The notes: a model not told the origin generated them from the letters alone. A DNA stretch of 64,000 nt from Streptomyces sp. NBC_00554 (GCF_041431135.1 NZ_CP107799.1:1426001-1490000); one strand, 5' to 3'. Positions 17,779 through 27,269 are shown, counted from the stretch's first letter. Translations and numbers: made by a program.

Positions 17779-18504
17779 CTACAAGTAGGCGGAACCGCCG
17801 GCCACATTGAGGGTCTGGCCGGTCAGGAAACCGCTGCCCTCGTCGACGACGTACAGCAGGGTCGAGACGAGATCGGACGGCTCCTGGGTCCTGGGGACGG
17901 CCTGCTGGGCGCGGACGTGCTCGAAGCCGCCGTCCGCGCCGACGGTCCGCTCGGCGGTGGCGGTGCGGACCATGCTCGGCGCGATCGCATTGACGGTGAT
18001 GCCGCAGGGCCCGAGCGCGGAGGCCAGCGCGCGCGTGAAGCCGATCAGGCCCGCCTTCGAGGAGACGTACGCGACCATCGTCGGGGGCGCGGTCAGAACG
18101 GCCGCCGACACGATGTTCACGATCCGGCCCCAGCCCGCCTCCTTCAGATACGGCAGCACGGCGCGGGACAGCAGGAACGGCGCCTCCAGATTGACTCGCA
18201 TGACCCGACGCCACTCCTCGGGCGTGGTGTCCTCGAAGTCCAACTCCGGGTACACGCCAGCGTTGTTGACGAGGACGTGCAGTGTCCCGAACCGGTCGAT
18301 GACACGCTCCAGCGCGTCCCTGATCTGCTCCTCGTCGGTGACGTCGGCGATCAACTCCACGTAGTCCAGCACCCGTTTGGCCGTCTCGGGCTGCGGAACG
18401 AGATCGATCCCCGCGACTCGGTAGCCACGCCCGGCGAGCGCGACGGCGAACTCCTGCCCGAGGCCCTGTGCCGCTCCGGTCACCAGGGCGGTACGTGTCT
18501 CCAT
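17779..18504 (-). CDS. Short-chain dehydrogenase/reductase (classical SDR)
   Basis: The 241-residue SDR has TGAAQGLGQ at about 9-17, NNAG at about 81, and the catalytic serine and tyrosine in IVNIVSAAVLTAPPTMVAYVSSKAG (Y-x3-K). The C-terminal TGQTLNVAGGSAYL is typical of FabG/sugar-alcohol dehydrogenases. NAD-type specificity is suggested by the aspartate after beta-2 (AGIDLVP). It is divergent from the sugar-type ABC importer genes, so it may act on the imported polyol or sugar acid. The ATG fits the Rossmann strand; an upstream ATG would add 16 unrelated residues. Confidence 0.88.
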   Translation of the reverse strand: METRTALVTGAAQGLGQEFAVALAGRGYRVAGIDLVPQPETAKRVLDYVELIADVTDEEQIRDALERVIDRFGTLHVLVNNAGVYPELDFEDTTPEEWRRVMRVNLEAPFLLSRAVLPYLKEAGWGRIVNIVSAAVLTAPPTMVAYVSSKAGLIGFTRALASALGPCGITVNAIAPSMVRTATAERTVGADGGFEHVRAQQAVPRTQEPSDLVSTLLYVVDEGSGFLTGQTLNVAGGSAYL

Positions 18505-18645
18505 GGGGCGAGTGTGATGAACCGTCAGTCGGTCGGCAAGAGCGCATTCCACTCGCCGGAACGGCCCTGTTGCCGCGGGCGTTCGAGAGGCCCAGTCTGC
18601 GGGGCGAACGCCCAGCCAGCGTCAGCCGTACGGGAGCCGTGCCCG

Positions 18646-19704
18646 ATGACCGAGACCGAGCGTGCCGTGGACGACGCCGAGCGCGCCCGTGAACAGGGCG
18701 GCGACGAACGGCGGTTGAGGCTGCCGTCCGGCTGGCCCCGGCCGCACTGGTCCCGAGTCCGGAGACTGGTCCCGGACGAGCTGGGCGTGCTGGTCGTCCT
18801 CGGGCTGCTGATCGCCGGGATCGGTATCCCGTACCCGGACTTCCTCGACACCGACAACCTGCTCACCACCGCCCACAACTCCGTCTACATCTCGCTGATG
18901 GCGTGCGGAATGGTGTTCGCGCTCGCCATGCGCGAGGTCGATCTGTCGGTGGGCGGCACCTACGCGATGTGCCTGGTCGTCGGGGCGCTGCTGATACGGG
19001 ACGGCACGGCACCGTGGCTGGCGGTCCCCGTGATCCTGCTCACCGGGACCCTGCTCGGTGTCTTCAACGCGCTGGTCACGACGCTGCTCGCGCTGCCCTC
19101 GTTCATCGTGACGCTGGGCACTCTGATGCTGTTCCGAGGCGTGGGGCTCGCGCTCGCCGACGGCAAGCAGATCACCGATCTGCCGCTGAACGACTCGTTC
19201 TTCACGCTCGCGGGCGGCGACGCGGGCGGTGTGCCGTTCGCCCTGTGGGTGCTGGTCGCGGTGGTCGTGGTGCTGACGGTCGTACTGACCCGGACGCGCT
19301 TCGGCGCCCGGGTGCGGGCGATCGGATCCAACCCGGACGCCGCCGAGTTCAGCGGCATCCCCGTCGTCCGCACCCGGGTCCAGGCGCTCGCCCTGTCGGG
19401 GCTGACCACGGCCTGCGCGGCGGCGCTCGCGCTCGCCTTCTACGGCGCAGGTGACCCGACTCTAGGCCAGGGCTACGAGTTGCAGGCCATCGCCGCCTGC
19501 ATCATCGGCGGCACTCCGCTCGCGGGAGGGCGCGGATCGGTGGTCGGGGCAGTGGCCGGAGCGATGATCCTGTCGGTCGTCGCCTCGGGGCTCGTGTTCT
19601 TCGAAGTACCCATCAACTGGACGTCGTTCGCGACCGGCGGAGTGATTCTCGTCGCCGTGGCGGCGGACAGCGCGCTGCGCCGCAGCGGACGGCGACGCCG
19701 ATGA
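18646..19704 (+). CDS. Sugar-type ABC transporter permease (RbsC/AraH family)
   Basis: The 352-residue membrane protein has about 9-10 hydrophobic segments and the BPD_transp_2 features MREVDLSVGGTYAM and GSNPDAAEFSGIPV. The near-C-terminal CIIGGTPLAGGRGSVVGAVAG is diagnostic of RbsC-type permeases. It has a cytoplasmic N-terminal extension of about 45 charged residues. It begins a permease - binding protein - ATPase operon. The start follows GGGAG (18632-18636). The substrate is probably a pentose, polyol or related compound, but none can be named from sequence. Confidence 0.92.
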   Translation: MTETERAVDDAERAREQGGDERRLRLPSGWPRPHWSRVRRLVPDELGVLVVLGLLIAGIGIPYPDFLDTDNLLTTAHNSVYISLMACGMVFALAMREVDLSVGGTYAMCLVVGALLIRDGTAPWLAVPVILLTGTLLGVFNALVTTLLALPSFIVTLGTLMLFRGVGLALADGKQITDLPLNDSFFTLAGGDAGGVPFALWVLVAVVVVLTVVLTRTRFGARVRAIGSNPDAAEFSGIPVVRTRVQALALSGLTTACAAALALAFYGAGDPTLGQGYELQAIAACIIGGTPLAGGRGSVVGAVAGAMILSVVASGLVFFEVPINWTSFATGGVILVAVAADSALRRSGRRRR

Positions 19705-19709
19705 TGGCC

Positions 19710-19771
19710 GCCGGTCACAAGGACCAAGCACCGTCGGATGTGGACCGGTCACAAGGACCGTCTGATGTGGA
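19710..19771 (+). repeat. Imperfect tandem duplication of about 30 bp before the binding-protein gene
   Basis: CCGGTCACAAGGACC followed by a GTCGGATGTGGA-type block occurs twice in succession, the first copy with a short AAGCACC insertion. The copies fill the gap between the permease stop and the ribosome binding site of the lipoprotein gene. In the frame of the downstream gene this would encode a repeated SDV motif. Confidence 0.65.
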
Positions 19772-19778
19772 GGCCGTG

Positions 19779-20852
19779 ATGCACCCCCGATTGCGTACGT
19801 TGTTCGCCGTGCCCGCCGCGCTTGCTCTCCTCGCTGCCGCCGCCGGCTGCGGCGACGGGAACGGCTCGGGCTCAGGCTCGGGCGGAAAGCTGAACATGGG
19901 CATCGCGGTCGCCAACATCAGCCTGAACTTCGCCCATGAGATGGTCCTCGGCGCCGAGAGCGCGGCGGACCACGCGGGGAACATCGACTTCAAGGCGGTC
20001 GGTCCGCCCAACACCGACGGGCCCGCCGAGGTGCAGCTCTTCCAGAACCTCACCGCGCGCGCCAAGGACGGCATCGTCCTGGAGAACCTCGACCCGCCGA
20101 TCTTCACCCGGCCCGCCGCGCGCGCCGTAGACCAGGGCATCCCGATCGTCGCCTTGGACACCTCGCCGACCGACGGCAGCAAGGTGAACTTCTATGTGGG
20201 CAACGACAATTACGCACTCGGCGAGCTCATGGCGACGGAAGCTCTGAAGCGGCTCGGCGACGACCCGAAGGGGGAGATCGTCATCGGCGTGCCCAACCCG
20301 GGGACGCCAGTGCTCGACAACCGGGCCAAGGGCATCTCCGACACCTTCGCGAAGGAGGCCCCGAACGTGAAGGTCCTGGGCCCCTTCCAGACGTACAGCG
20401 ACCCCGGGCAGAACTACAGCTCCTGGTCGGCGCAGGTGAACGCGCACCCCGACGCGCTCGCCTTCCTGGGCGTCGGTGACGCCGACAGCTACAACCTCGC
20501 GAAGATCAAGAAGGCCGAGCAGGGCACCTGGCTCACGGCCGGCTTCGACGTCGACCCGAAGACGCTCGACGCGGTCAAGGACGGCTCGAACTTCGTCACC
20601 ATCGACCCGCAGCACTTCCTCAAGGGCTATCTGTCGACCGCGATGCTGATCGAGGCGGTGCGCGAGAACGACGGCAAGCTGCTCGACGGCTGGTTCCTGT
20701 CCCCCGGCGGGGTCGTGGACAAGACCAACATCGACGACATCATCGCGCGGCAGAAGACCCCAGAGGCGGCGTACGACTGGTACAAACCGACGATCGACAA
20801 GCTGCTCGGCGACCAGGAGGCCCAGCTCAAGCCCCTGAAGGACGCGCGCTGA
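19779..20852 (+). CDS. Sugar-type ABC transporter substrate-binding lipoprotein
   Basis: The 357-residue protein is a periplasmic-binding-protein type I fold (RbsB-like). It begins MHPRLRTLFAVPAALALLAA with a lipobox ending at C24 (AAGC), then a Gly/Ser linker. Core motifs include GIAVANISLNFAHEM, GIVLENLDPPIFTRPAARA and GIPIVALDTSP. GGAGG at 19769-19773 supports the chosen ATG. An upstream ATG that overlaps the permease stop (ATGA) would add 26 residues and bury the signal peptide. It captures the solute outside the membrane for the permease and ATPase on either side. Confidence 0.92.
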   Translation: MHPRLRTLFAVPAALALLAAAAGCGDGNGSGSGSGGKLNMGIAVANISLNFAHEMVLGAESAADHAGNIDFKAVGPPNTDGPAEVQLFQNLTARAKDGIVLENLDPPIFTRPAARAVDQGIPIVALDTSPTDGSKVNFYVGNDNYALGELMATEALKRLGDDPKGEIVIGVPNPGTPVLDNRAKGISDTFAKEAPNVKVLGPFQTYSDPGQNYSSWSAQVNAHPDALAFLGVGDADSYNLAKIKKAEQGTWLTAGFDVDPKTLDAVKDGSNFVTIDPQHFLKGYLSTAMLIEAVRENDGKLLDGWFLSPGGVVDKTNIDDIIARQKTPEAAYDWYKPTIDKLLGDQEAQLKPLKDAR

Positions 20853-20853
20853 G

Positions 20854-22341
20854 ATGAGTGAGGGCGACGACATGCTCGTGGCGCGGGACCTCGTCAAGTC
20901 CTACGGCGGGGTCAAGGCGCTGGACGGAGCGGGCATCAGGCTGCGCGGCGGCGAAGTGCACGCGCTCGTCGGCGAGAACGGCGCCGGTAAGTCGACGCTG
21001 GTGCGAATCCTGTCGGGCACGGTGGCGGCGGACGCCGGGACCGTTGACCTCGCGGAGGAGGCGCGGGCGGGTGGAATCGCCGTCGTCTCCCAGGAGTTGA
21101 GCCTCTTCCCCGACCTCACCGTCCGCGAGAACCTCTACCCCTACCGGCCGCCCCGCCGCTTCGGCCTGCTCGACCGGCGTGCCATGGACCGCGCCGCCGG
21201 TCCGGTCCTCGCCGAGCTCGGACTCGACGTCGACCCCGGTGCGGGTCTCGGCGAACTCACCCTGGCCGACCAGCAGTTGACGGAGATCGCGCGGGCGCTG
21301 CTGCGGCGCCCCAAAGTACTGGTCCTCGACGAGCCGACCTCCGCACTGCCCGCCGCCGCCGTCGACCGCCTCGAACAGGTGCTGCGCACCCTCACCGGGC
21401 AGGGCATCGCGGTCCTGTACGTCACCCACTTCCTGGAGGAGGTGATGCGCTTCGCGCAGCGCGTGACCGTGCTGCGGGACGGGCGCGTCGCACTGGCCGG
21501 TGCCCGGCGCGAGGAGGTCGACGTGCCGGAGCTGGTGACGGCGATGCTGGGCGGACAGCCGCCTCCGCCCGTACGCCGCACGCGGGTCGTCGCCGACGGG
21601 CCGCCGCCGGTGGTGCTGTCCGAGGTGAGTGTGCCGGGGCGGCTCTCCGACGTCACCTTCACCGTGCGCGCCGGGGAGGTGGTCGGTGTGGCCGGGCTCC
21701 AAGGGGCGGGCCATCTCGACGCGTTGGAGGTGGTGTGCGGGCGTGCGTCGATCTCGGCGGGGCGTGTCGATGTGGGGGGCAAGGGGCTGCCGCGCTCTCT
21801 GCGGGACGCCGTCCGTGCGGGGGTCGCTTTCGTGCCCAGTGACCGTAAGCGGTACGGGCTGATGGCCGAGCGTACGGTCTGGGAGAACGCGACCTCGGTG
21901 AGCTGGCTGGCTCTGGGGCGTGGTGGAGTGCTCCCCTCGCAGGGTGAACTGGTCAGGCGTACCGGTGACTTGACGCAGCGGTTGCGGCTGCGTGGCGGTC
22001 CCTACGACGTCGTCGGCCGGCTGTCCGGGGGCAATCAGCAGAAGGTCGTCTTCGCCAAGTGGCTTGCCACCGAGCCGCGGGTTGTCGTTCTGGACGATCC
22101 GACGCGGGGTGTGGATGTCGGGGTGCGGGCCGAAATGCATCGCATCGTGGGTGAGTTGGCTGCGGGTGGGGCGGCGGTTCTGCTCGCGTCGACGGATTTG
22201 GCGGAGCTGACCGAGGTGTGCGATCGGGTGTTGGTGTTCGTGCGGGGGCGGGTGGTGGGTGAGGTGTACGGGGAGCGGCTCACGGAGCATGCGTTGGCTG
22301 TGGCGGTGCAGTCGGGGGTTGCGCGGTCGGCTGGGGACTAG
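20854..22341 (+). CDS. Sugar-type ABC transporter, double ATP-binding protein (RbsA-like)
   Basis: The 495-residue protein contains two ABC domains. Domain 1 has Walker A GENGAGKSTL (about 46-55), an RbsA-style signature LTLADQQL instead of LSGGQ, and VLVLDEPTSALP. Domain 2 has a degenerate P-loop (GLQGAGHLDAL, no Lys-Ser/Thr), yet a normal LSGGNQQK signature and VVVLDDPTRGVD. This asymmetry is normal for RbsA/XylG/AraG proteins. It starts one base after the binding-protein stop (TGAG-ATG). It completes the importer and ends inside the half palindromic element. Confidence 0.94.
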   Translation: MSEGDDMLVARDLVKSYGGVKALDGAGIRLRGGEVHALVGENGAGKSTLVRILSGTVAADAGTVDLAEEARAGGIAVVSQELSLFPDLTVRENLYPYRPPRRFGLLDRRAMDRAAGPVLAELGLDVDPGAGLGELTLADQQLTEIARALLRRPKVLVLDEPTSALPAAAVDRLEQVLRTLTGQGIAVLYVTHFLEEVMRFAQRVTVLRDGRVALAGARREEVDVPELVTAMLGGQPPPPVRRTRVVADGPPPVVLSEVSVPGRLSDVTFTVRAGEVVGVAGLQGAGHLDALEVVCGRASISAGRVDVGGKGLPRSLRDAVRAGVAFVPSDRKRYGLMAERTVWENATSVSWLALGRGGVLPSQGELVRRTGDLTQRLRLRGGPYDVVGRLSGGNQQKVVFAKWLATEPRVVVLDDPTRGVDVGVRAEMHRIVGELAAGGAAVLLASTDLAELTEVCDRVLVFVRGRVVGEVYGERLTEHALAVAVQSGVARSAGD

Positions 22342-22450
22342 GTTTTTCGCCCCCTCCGCCTCTACCCGTCCCTTGCTCCTGGGGGCTGCCGCCCCCAGAC
22401 CCCCGCTTCGGCCTGAACGGCCTCGTCCTCAAACGCCGGACGGGCTGAAA
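22341..22450. repeat. Half copy of the long palindromic intergenic element
   Basis: GGTTTTTCGCCCCCTCCGCC followed by the CTGGGGGCTGCCGCCCCCAG hairpin and the CCTCAAACGCCGGACGGGCT core repeats the left half of the element at 4626-4828. A second CCGGACGGGCT copy follows at about 22460. It separates the convergent ABC ATPase and IclR genes. Confidence 0.85.
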
Positions 22451-22483
22451 GATCTCCCCCGGACGGGCTAGAAGATTTCCAGC

Positions 22484-23224
22484 TCAAGCCGACAACGCGC
22501 GCGTCAGCGCCCGTGCCGCCGCGCACACCCGCGCGCTTATCCGGTCCACGTCCAAACGCCGCGTGCCCGCGGTGACGGAGATGGAGGCTATGGGGCGGGG
22601 GCCGCGGGCGCGTTCGTAGACCGGGGCGGCTACCGCGGAGATGCCGATCTCCGCTTCCTCCAGGTTGACGCCGTAGCCGCGGACTCGGGTCGCGGCGAGG
22701 TCGCGGGCGAGCTGGCCCGGCAGGGTGAGGGTGCGCGGGGTGAGGCGGGGCAGGGAGAGGTGCGGGGGCCTGGGGTCGTGGGCGAGGAAGACCTTGCCGG
22801 TGGCGGTGCAGTGGGCCGGCAGGCGGCCGCCGGCGCGCGAGACGATCGGGGTGGCGCGGCGGCCGGTGATCTTTTCCAGGAAGAGGGTGTCGGTCCCGTC
22901 GGGGACGGCGAGATGCACGTTCTCGTGCGTCTCCTCATGGAGGTCGCCGAGGTAGGGCAGCGCGATGTCCCTCAACTCCCGTGCGGACGGCGCTGATTGG
23001 CCGAGTACGAAGAGGTCGAGCCCGATCCGGTAGTGGCCGTCGTCGGTGCGCTCGACGAGTTCGAGCCGGACCAGCTCGCCGATCAGGCGGTGCGCGGTCG
23101 GCTTGGGCAGCCCTGTGCGGAGCGCGAGCTCGGCGAGGCTCAGCGCACCCTCGGAGTCCCCGCAGGCACGTAGCAGCGCCGCTCCGCGAGCGAGCACCGA
23201 CTTGGGCGCCGTCCCGTCCGTCAT
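22484..23224 (-). CDS. IclR family transcriptional regulator
   Basis: The 246-residue protein has an N-terminal winged HTH (LSLAELALRTGLPKPTAHRLIGELVRLELVE, about 28-60). Its C-terminal IclR effector domain has the motifs VHLAVPDGTDTLFLEKI, GRLPAHCTATGKVFLA and GYGVNLEEAEIGISAVAAPV. IclR proteins sense carboxylic or aromatic acids. It lies 63 bp downstream of the ThDP enzyme gene on the same strand, so it probably controls that gene, the adjacent importer, or both. Confidence 0.9.
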   Translation of the reverse strand: MTDGTAPKSVLARGAALLRACGDSEGALSLAELALRTGLPKPTAHRLIGELVRLELVERTDDGHYRIGLDLFVLGQSAPSARELRDIALPYLGDLHEETHENVHLAVPDGTDTLFLEKITGRRATPIVSRAGGRLPAHCTATGKVFLAHDPRPPHLSLPRLTPRTLTLPGQLARDLAATRVRGYGVNLEEAEIGISAVAAPVYERARGPRPIASISVTAGTRRLDVDRISARVCAAARALTRALSA

Positions 23225-23287
23225 GGACCGATGGTGGGGCGCCCAGGGGAAGTTGACAAGGTGCGGGTCAGTGTTGGTCGGCCGCGC

Positions 23288-24913
23288 TCACCGAAGTGGT
23301 ACGTCGATCAGCATCGGGCGGGTCAACTCGCCTGCGTCGGAGACGAGTTCGCGCAGCTGGTCCGCGCTCACCGCCCGCACCGCGTCGATCCCGAAGAACC
23401 GTGCCGCCTGTGTGAAGTCGAGTGCGCCCAACTCGGTGCCGGGGCAGGGGCCCTGGCCGCCCATGGCCTCGTACGTGTCCTGAAGGGTGCGGTAGGCGCC
23501 GTTGTTCAGCACCACGAACAGCACCGGTGCCGCACTGCGCGCCGCGCTCCACAGCCCCTGCAGCCCGAACAGCGCACAGCCGTCGCCGAGTACCGCGACC
23601 ACCGGCCGCTCCGGCTCGGCGAGCGCACGGCCGACAGCCGCCCCGATCCCCCAGCCGAGACCGCCGCCGACAGTATGCGTATAGCTGCCGGGGCGGTCGA
23701 GGCGCACGAGCCGCCGCAGCAACAGGCCCACGGTGATGGCCTCTTCGACGACCACGGCGTCGGGTGGCAGGCCGCGCGCCACGGCGTGGGCGGCGGCCCA
23801 GGGCGCGAGCGGCGCCGGGGAGTACACGGCGCGGGCTGCGGCTTCCGTACGGTTGCGCTCGGCCGTGTGCCGTTCACCCGCCCGCAGCACCCGGGCCTTC
23901 GCGGTGTGCGCGGGCACTCGCTGGGCCAGCAGCTCGGCCAGCCGGTCGAGCGAGGGCGCGAGGGCGCCGACGAGCCCGGTGTCGGCGGGGAAGTTGCGGC
24001 CGATCTCGTCCGGGTCGGAGTCGAGCTGCACGACCGTGATGCCGGGCGGCAGCGGAGGGCCCGGGCTGTAGTGGTGCGGGGTGAACGCGTGCGCACCGGC
24101 GATGAGGACGGTGTCGTACGGCTTGAGGGCCTCGCGGATCGCCTCGTGGCGCGGCGGCAGCATGCCCGCGTACAAGGCGTGTGTGGTGGGGAAGTCCAGA
24201 TAGTCGGCCATCGGCTGATGGTGGACGGGCGCGCCGCAGGCCTCGGCGGCGCGTACGAGCGCAGGGAGGGCGTTCTCGCGGCCCACGCCGTCCCCGGCGA
24301 CGATCACCGGGCGGGCCGCGCCGCCGAGCAGGACCGCGGCACGGTCCAGGCCGACGGCCGCTCCGGCGCGGGGTGTCGGGGTGCGGGCCGGAACCTCGAC
24401 CTCGGTGTCCTCGGTGAGCAGGTCCATGGGTACGGAGAGGAACACCGGCCCCGCGGGCGGCCGTACGGCGAGGGCGAAGGCGCGGCGCACGGCGAGTGGC
24501 AGGTCACGGGCGTGCTGGACATCGAAGGTGGCCTTCACGGCGGGTGCGGCGAGGCCGGTCAGATCGCCCGACAGCATGGGGTCCTGCTGGAGGTGGCGCC
24601 TGTCCTGCTGTCCCGCCATCACCACCAACGGGGTGCGGGAGCGGCGGGCGTTGAGCAGTCCGATGAGACCGTTGGCGAGCCCCGCCGCGATGTGCAGGCT
24701 GACGAACGCGGGCCGGCCGGTGGCGCGGGCGTACCCGTCGGCCATGGAGACGACGGCGCCCTCGTGGATGCCGAGGACGTACTCGGGTGCGTCCTCGGCG
24801 TCCATCAGCGCGGCGAGGAAGGGCAGTTCGGTGGTGCCGGGGTTGCCGAAGACGCGGTCCACGCCCTCGCCGCGCAGGATCTCCAGCAGGGCGAGGGCGG
24901 GGCGGCGACCCAT
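23288..24913 (-). CDS. Thiamine-diphosphate enzyme, benzoylformate decarboxylase-like
   Basis: The 541-residue ThDP enzyme has the three-domain POX/PDC layout. The N-terminal PYR domain has GNPGTTELPFLAAL, the cofactor glutamate E51 in IHEGAVVSMADGYARATG and H74 in SLHIAAGLANG. In benzoylformate decarboxylase the equivalent Glu and His act in catalysis. The C-terminal PP domain has the ThDP/Mg motif VLGDGCALFGLQGLW with NNGAY downstream. It likely decarboxylates an aryl or branched 2-oxo acid to the aldehyde. The start MGRRPALALLEILRGEG is taken from homology; the frame is open 28 codons further upstream. Confidence 0.85.
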   Translation of the reverse strand: MGRRPALALLEILRGEGVDRVFGNPGTTELPFLAALMDAEDAPEYVLGIHEGAVVSMADGYARATGRPAFVSLHIAAGLANGLIGLLNARRSRTPLVVMAGQQDRRHLQQDPMLSGDLTGLAAPAVKATFDVQHARDLPLAVRRAFALAVRPPAGPVFLSVPMDLLTEDTEVEVPARTPTPRAGAAVGLDRAAVLLGGAARPVIVAGDGVGRENALPALVRAAEACGAPVHHQPMADYLDFPTTHALYAGMLPPRHEAIREALKPYDTVLIAGAHAFTPHHYSPGPPLPPGITVVQLDSDPDEIGRNFPADTGLVGALAPSLDRLAELLAQRVPAHTAKARVLRAGERHTAERNRTEAAARAVYSPAPLAPWAAAHAVARGLPPDAVVVEEAITVGLLLRRLVRLDRPGSYTHTVGGGLGWGIGAAVGRALAEPERPVVAVLGDGCALFGLQGLWSAARSAAPVLFVVLNNGAYRTLQDTYEAMGGQGPCPGTELGALDFTQAARFFGIDAVRAVSADQLRELVSDAGELTRPMLIDVPLR

Positions 24914-25020
24914 GGGGAACTCCTCGGCAGGGGGCGGGGACCGGTTCGCGGTCAGCGTCGGGTCCCCGAACCACCGGGAGCAAGGGCGGCATGTCACTCA
25001 GCGACACGTCATCGCCGTCG

Positions 25021-27237
25021 TCAGCGGGCGTCGGTGAACCGCTCCCCCTTCTCCGCCTTCTCCACCAGCAGCGCCGGAGGCGTGAACCGCTCCCCGTAGC
25101 GCTCGGCGAGTTCACGCGCGCGTGCCACGAATCCCGGCAGGCCGGTACCGGCCCCACCGCCCGTACCTGCCCCGGCGCCGCCGTCGTACCCGTTGATGTA
25201 CTGCAGGACGCCGCCGGTCCAGCCCGGGAAGCCGATTCCGAAGATGGACCCGATGTTGGCGTCCGCGACGGAGGTCAGCACGCCCTCCTCCAGGAGCCGG
25301 ACGGTGTCCAGTGCCTCGGAGAAGAGCATGCGCTCCTGCATGTCGCGGAAGGGGATCTCGGATCCCGGCTTCGTGAAGTGCTCGCGCAGGCCGGGCCACA
25401 GCTTGCCGCGCTTGCCGTCCGCGCCGTACTCGTAGAAGCCCGCGCCGCCGCTGCGGCCCGTGCGGCCGAACTCGTCGACCATGCGGTCGATGACCCCCTC
25501 GGCCGGGTGCGTCGTCCAGGTGCCGCCCGCCTCCTCGACGGCCTGCTTCGACTCCTTGCGGATCTTGCGTGGGAGGGTGAGCGTCAGCTCGTCCATGAGG
25601 GACAGGACCTTGGCCGGGTAGCCCGCCTGCGCGGCCGCCTGCTCGACGGACGCGGGCTCAATGCCCTCGCCGACCATCGCGACACCCTCGTTGATGAAGT
25701 GCCCGATGACGCGCGAGGTGAAGAAGCCGCGCGAGTCGTTGACGACGATCGGCGTCTTGTTGATCTGCCGTACGAGGTCGAAGGCGCGGGCCAGCGCCTC
25801 GTCTCCGCTCCGCTCGCCCTTGATGATCTCGACGAGCGGCATCTTGTCGACCGGCGAGAAGAAGTGCAGTCCGATGAAGTCGGTCTGCCGCTCCACGCCC
25901 TCGGCGAGCACGGTGATCGGCAGGGTCGAGGTGTTGGAGCAGAGCAGCGCGTCGGGCTCGACGATGTGCTGGATCTCCTGGAACACCTTGTGCTTGAGCG
26001 AGGTGTCCTCGAAGACGGCCTCGATCACGGCGTCGCAGCCGGCCAGGCCGTGCGGGTCCGCGGTGGGCGTGATGCGGGCCAGGAGCGCATCGGCCTTCTC
26101 CTGGCTGGTACGTCCCCGGGAGACCGCCTTCGCGCAGAGCTTCTCGGAGTAGGCCTTGCCCTTGGCCGCCGCCTCGGCCGACACGTCCTTGAGGACGACG
26201 TCGATGCCCGCGCGGGCGCACGAGTACGCGATGCCCGCGCCCATCATCCCGGCACCGAGGACGGCGACCCTGCGGACCTTGCGCGGCTCGATGTCCTTGG
26301 GGCGGTTGGCGCCGGAGTTGACCGCCTGGAGGTCGAAGAAGAACGCCTGGATCATGTTCTTCGCGGTCTGCCCGGTGACCAGCTCGGTGAAGTAGCGGGC
26401 CTCGATGACCAGCGCGGTCTCGAAGTCGACCTGGGAGCCCTCCACGGCGGCCGCGAGGATGTTGCGCGGCGCCGGGTAGGGGGCGCCGTTCAGCTGCTTC
26501 CTGAGGTTGGCCGGGAACGCGGGCAGGTTGGCGGCGAACTTCGGGTTCGCCGGCGTACCGCCCGGGATCCGGTAGCCCGGCTTGTCCCAGGGCTGGCTCG
26601 ACTCGGGGTTGGCGTCGATGAAGGCGCGCGCCTTGGCGAGCAACTCCTCGGTGGTGGCCGCCACTTCGTGGACGAGGCCGTTCTCCAGGGCCCGCTGCGG
26701 GGAGTACTGGGTGCCCTGGAGCAGCACCTTCAGGAGCGCGTCCGCGATGCCCATCAGGCGGACGGTGCGGGTGACGCCGCCGCCCGCGGGGAGCAGGCCG
26801 AGGGTGACCTCCGGGAGGCCGATCTTGGAGCCGGGGGCGTCGAGGGCGACGCGGTGGTGGGAGGCGAGGGCGATCTCGTAACCGCCGCCGAGGGCCGCGC
26901 CGTTGATGGCGGCGACGACCGGCTTGCCGAGGGTCTCGATGCGGCGCAGGGAGGACTTGATGGCCGTACCGGCGTCGAAGGCCTGCTGGGCGTCCTCCGG
27001 TCCGGCCTGGATCATCTCCTTGAGGTCGCCGCCCGCGAAGAAGGTCTTCTTGGCGGAGGTGTAGATGATCCCGCGGATGGAGTCCTTCTCGGCCTCGGCG
27101 CGTTCGGCGATCGCCGCGATCGAGGCCTTGAATGCCTGGTTCATGGTGTTGGCGGACTGGTCGGGGTCGTCGAGGACGAGGGTGACGACGCCGGTCTCGT
27201 CCTGTTCCCAGCGGATGGTGGTGGGCTCAGTGCTCAT
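25021..27237 (-). CDS. Multifunctional enoyl-CoA hydratase / 3-hydroxyacyl-CoA dehydrogenase (FadB-like)
   Basis: The 738-residue fatty-acid oxidation alpha subunit has an N-terminal crotonase domain (about 1-300) with the oxyanion segment GAALGGGYEIALASHHRVA and IGLPEVTLGLLPAGGG. The NAD-binding 3-hydroxyacyl-CoA dehydrogenase domain starts at about 322 (VAVLGAGMMGAGIAYSCARAG), with the catalytic FIGLHFFSPVDKMPLVEII and two C-terminal dehydrogenase domains. A Gly/Ala-rich loop (YDGGAGAGTGGGAGTG) near residue 695 is a local expansion. It performs hydration and NAD-dependent oxidation in beta-oxidation. It is the last gene of the operon after thiolase (32 bp gap). Confidence 0.95.
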   Translation of the reverse strand: MSTEPTTIRWEQDETGVVTLVLDDPDQSANTMNQAFKASIAAIAERAEAEKDSIRGIIYTSAKKTFFAGGDLKEMIQAGPEDAQQAFDAGTAIKSSLRRIETLGKPVVAAINGAALGGGYEIALASHHRVALDAPGSKIGLPEVTLGLLPAGGGVTRTVRLMGIADALLKVLLQGTQYSPQRALENGLVHEVAATTEELLAKARAFIDANPESSQPWDKPGYRIPGGTPANPKFAANLPAFPANLRKQLNGAPYPAPRNILAAAVEGSQVDFETALVIEARYFTELVTGQTAKNMIQAFFFDLQAVNSGANRPKDIEPRKVRRVAVLGAGMMGAGIAYSCARAGIDVVLKDVSAEAAAKGKAYSEKLCAKAVSRGRTSQEKADALLARITPTADPHGLAGCDAVIEAVFEDTSLKHKVFQEIQHIVEPDALLCSNTSTLPITVLAEGVERQTDFIGLHFFSPVDKMPLVEIIKGERSGDEALARAFDLVRQINKTPIVVNDSRGFFTSRVIGHFINEGVAMVGEGIEPASVEQAAAQAGYPAKVLSLMDELTLTLPRKIRKESKQAVEEAGGTWTTHPAEGVIDRMVDEFGRTGRSGGAGFYEYGADGKRGKLWPGLREHFTKPGSEIPFRDMQERMLFSEALDTVRLLEEGVLTSVADANIGSIFGIGFPGWTGGVLQYINGYDGGAGAGTGGGAGTGLPGFVARARELAERYGERFTPPALLVEKAEKGERFTDAR

Positions 27238-27269
27238 CAGGGGTTGCTCCGTTGATCCGTTGGGAGGGT

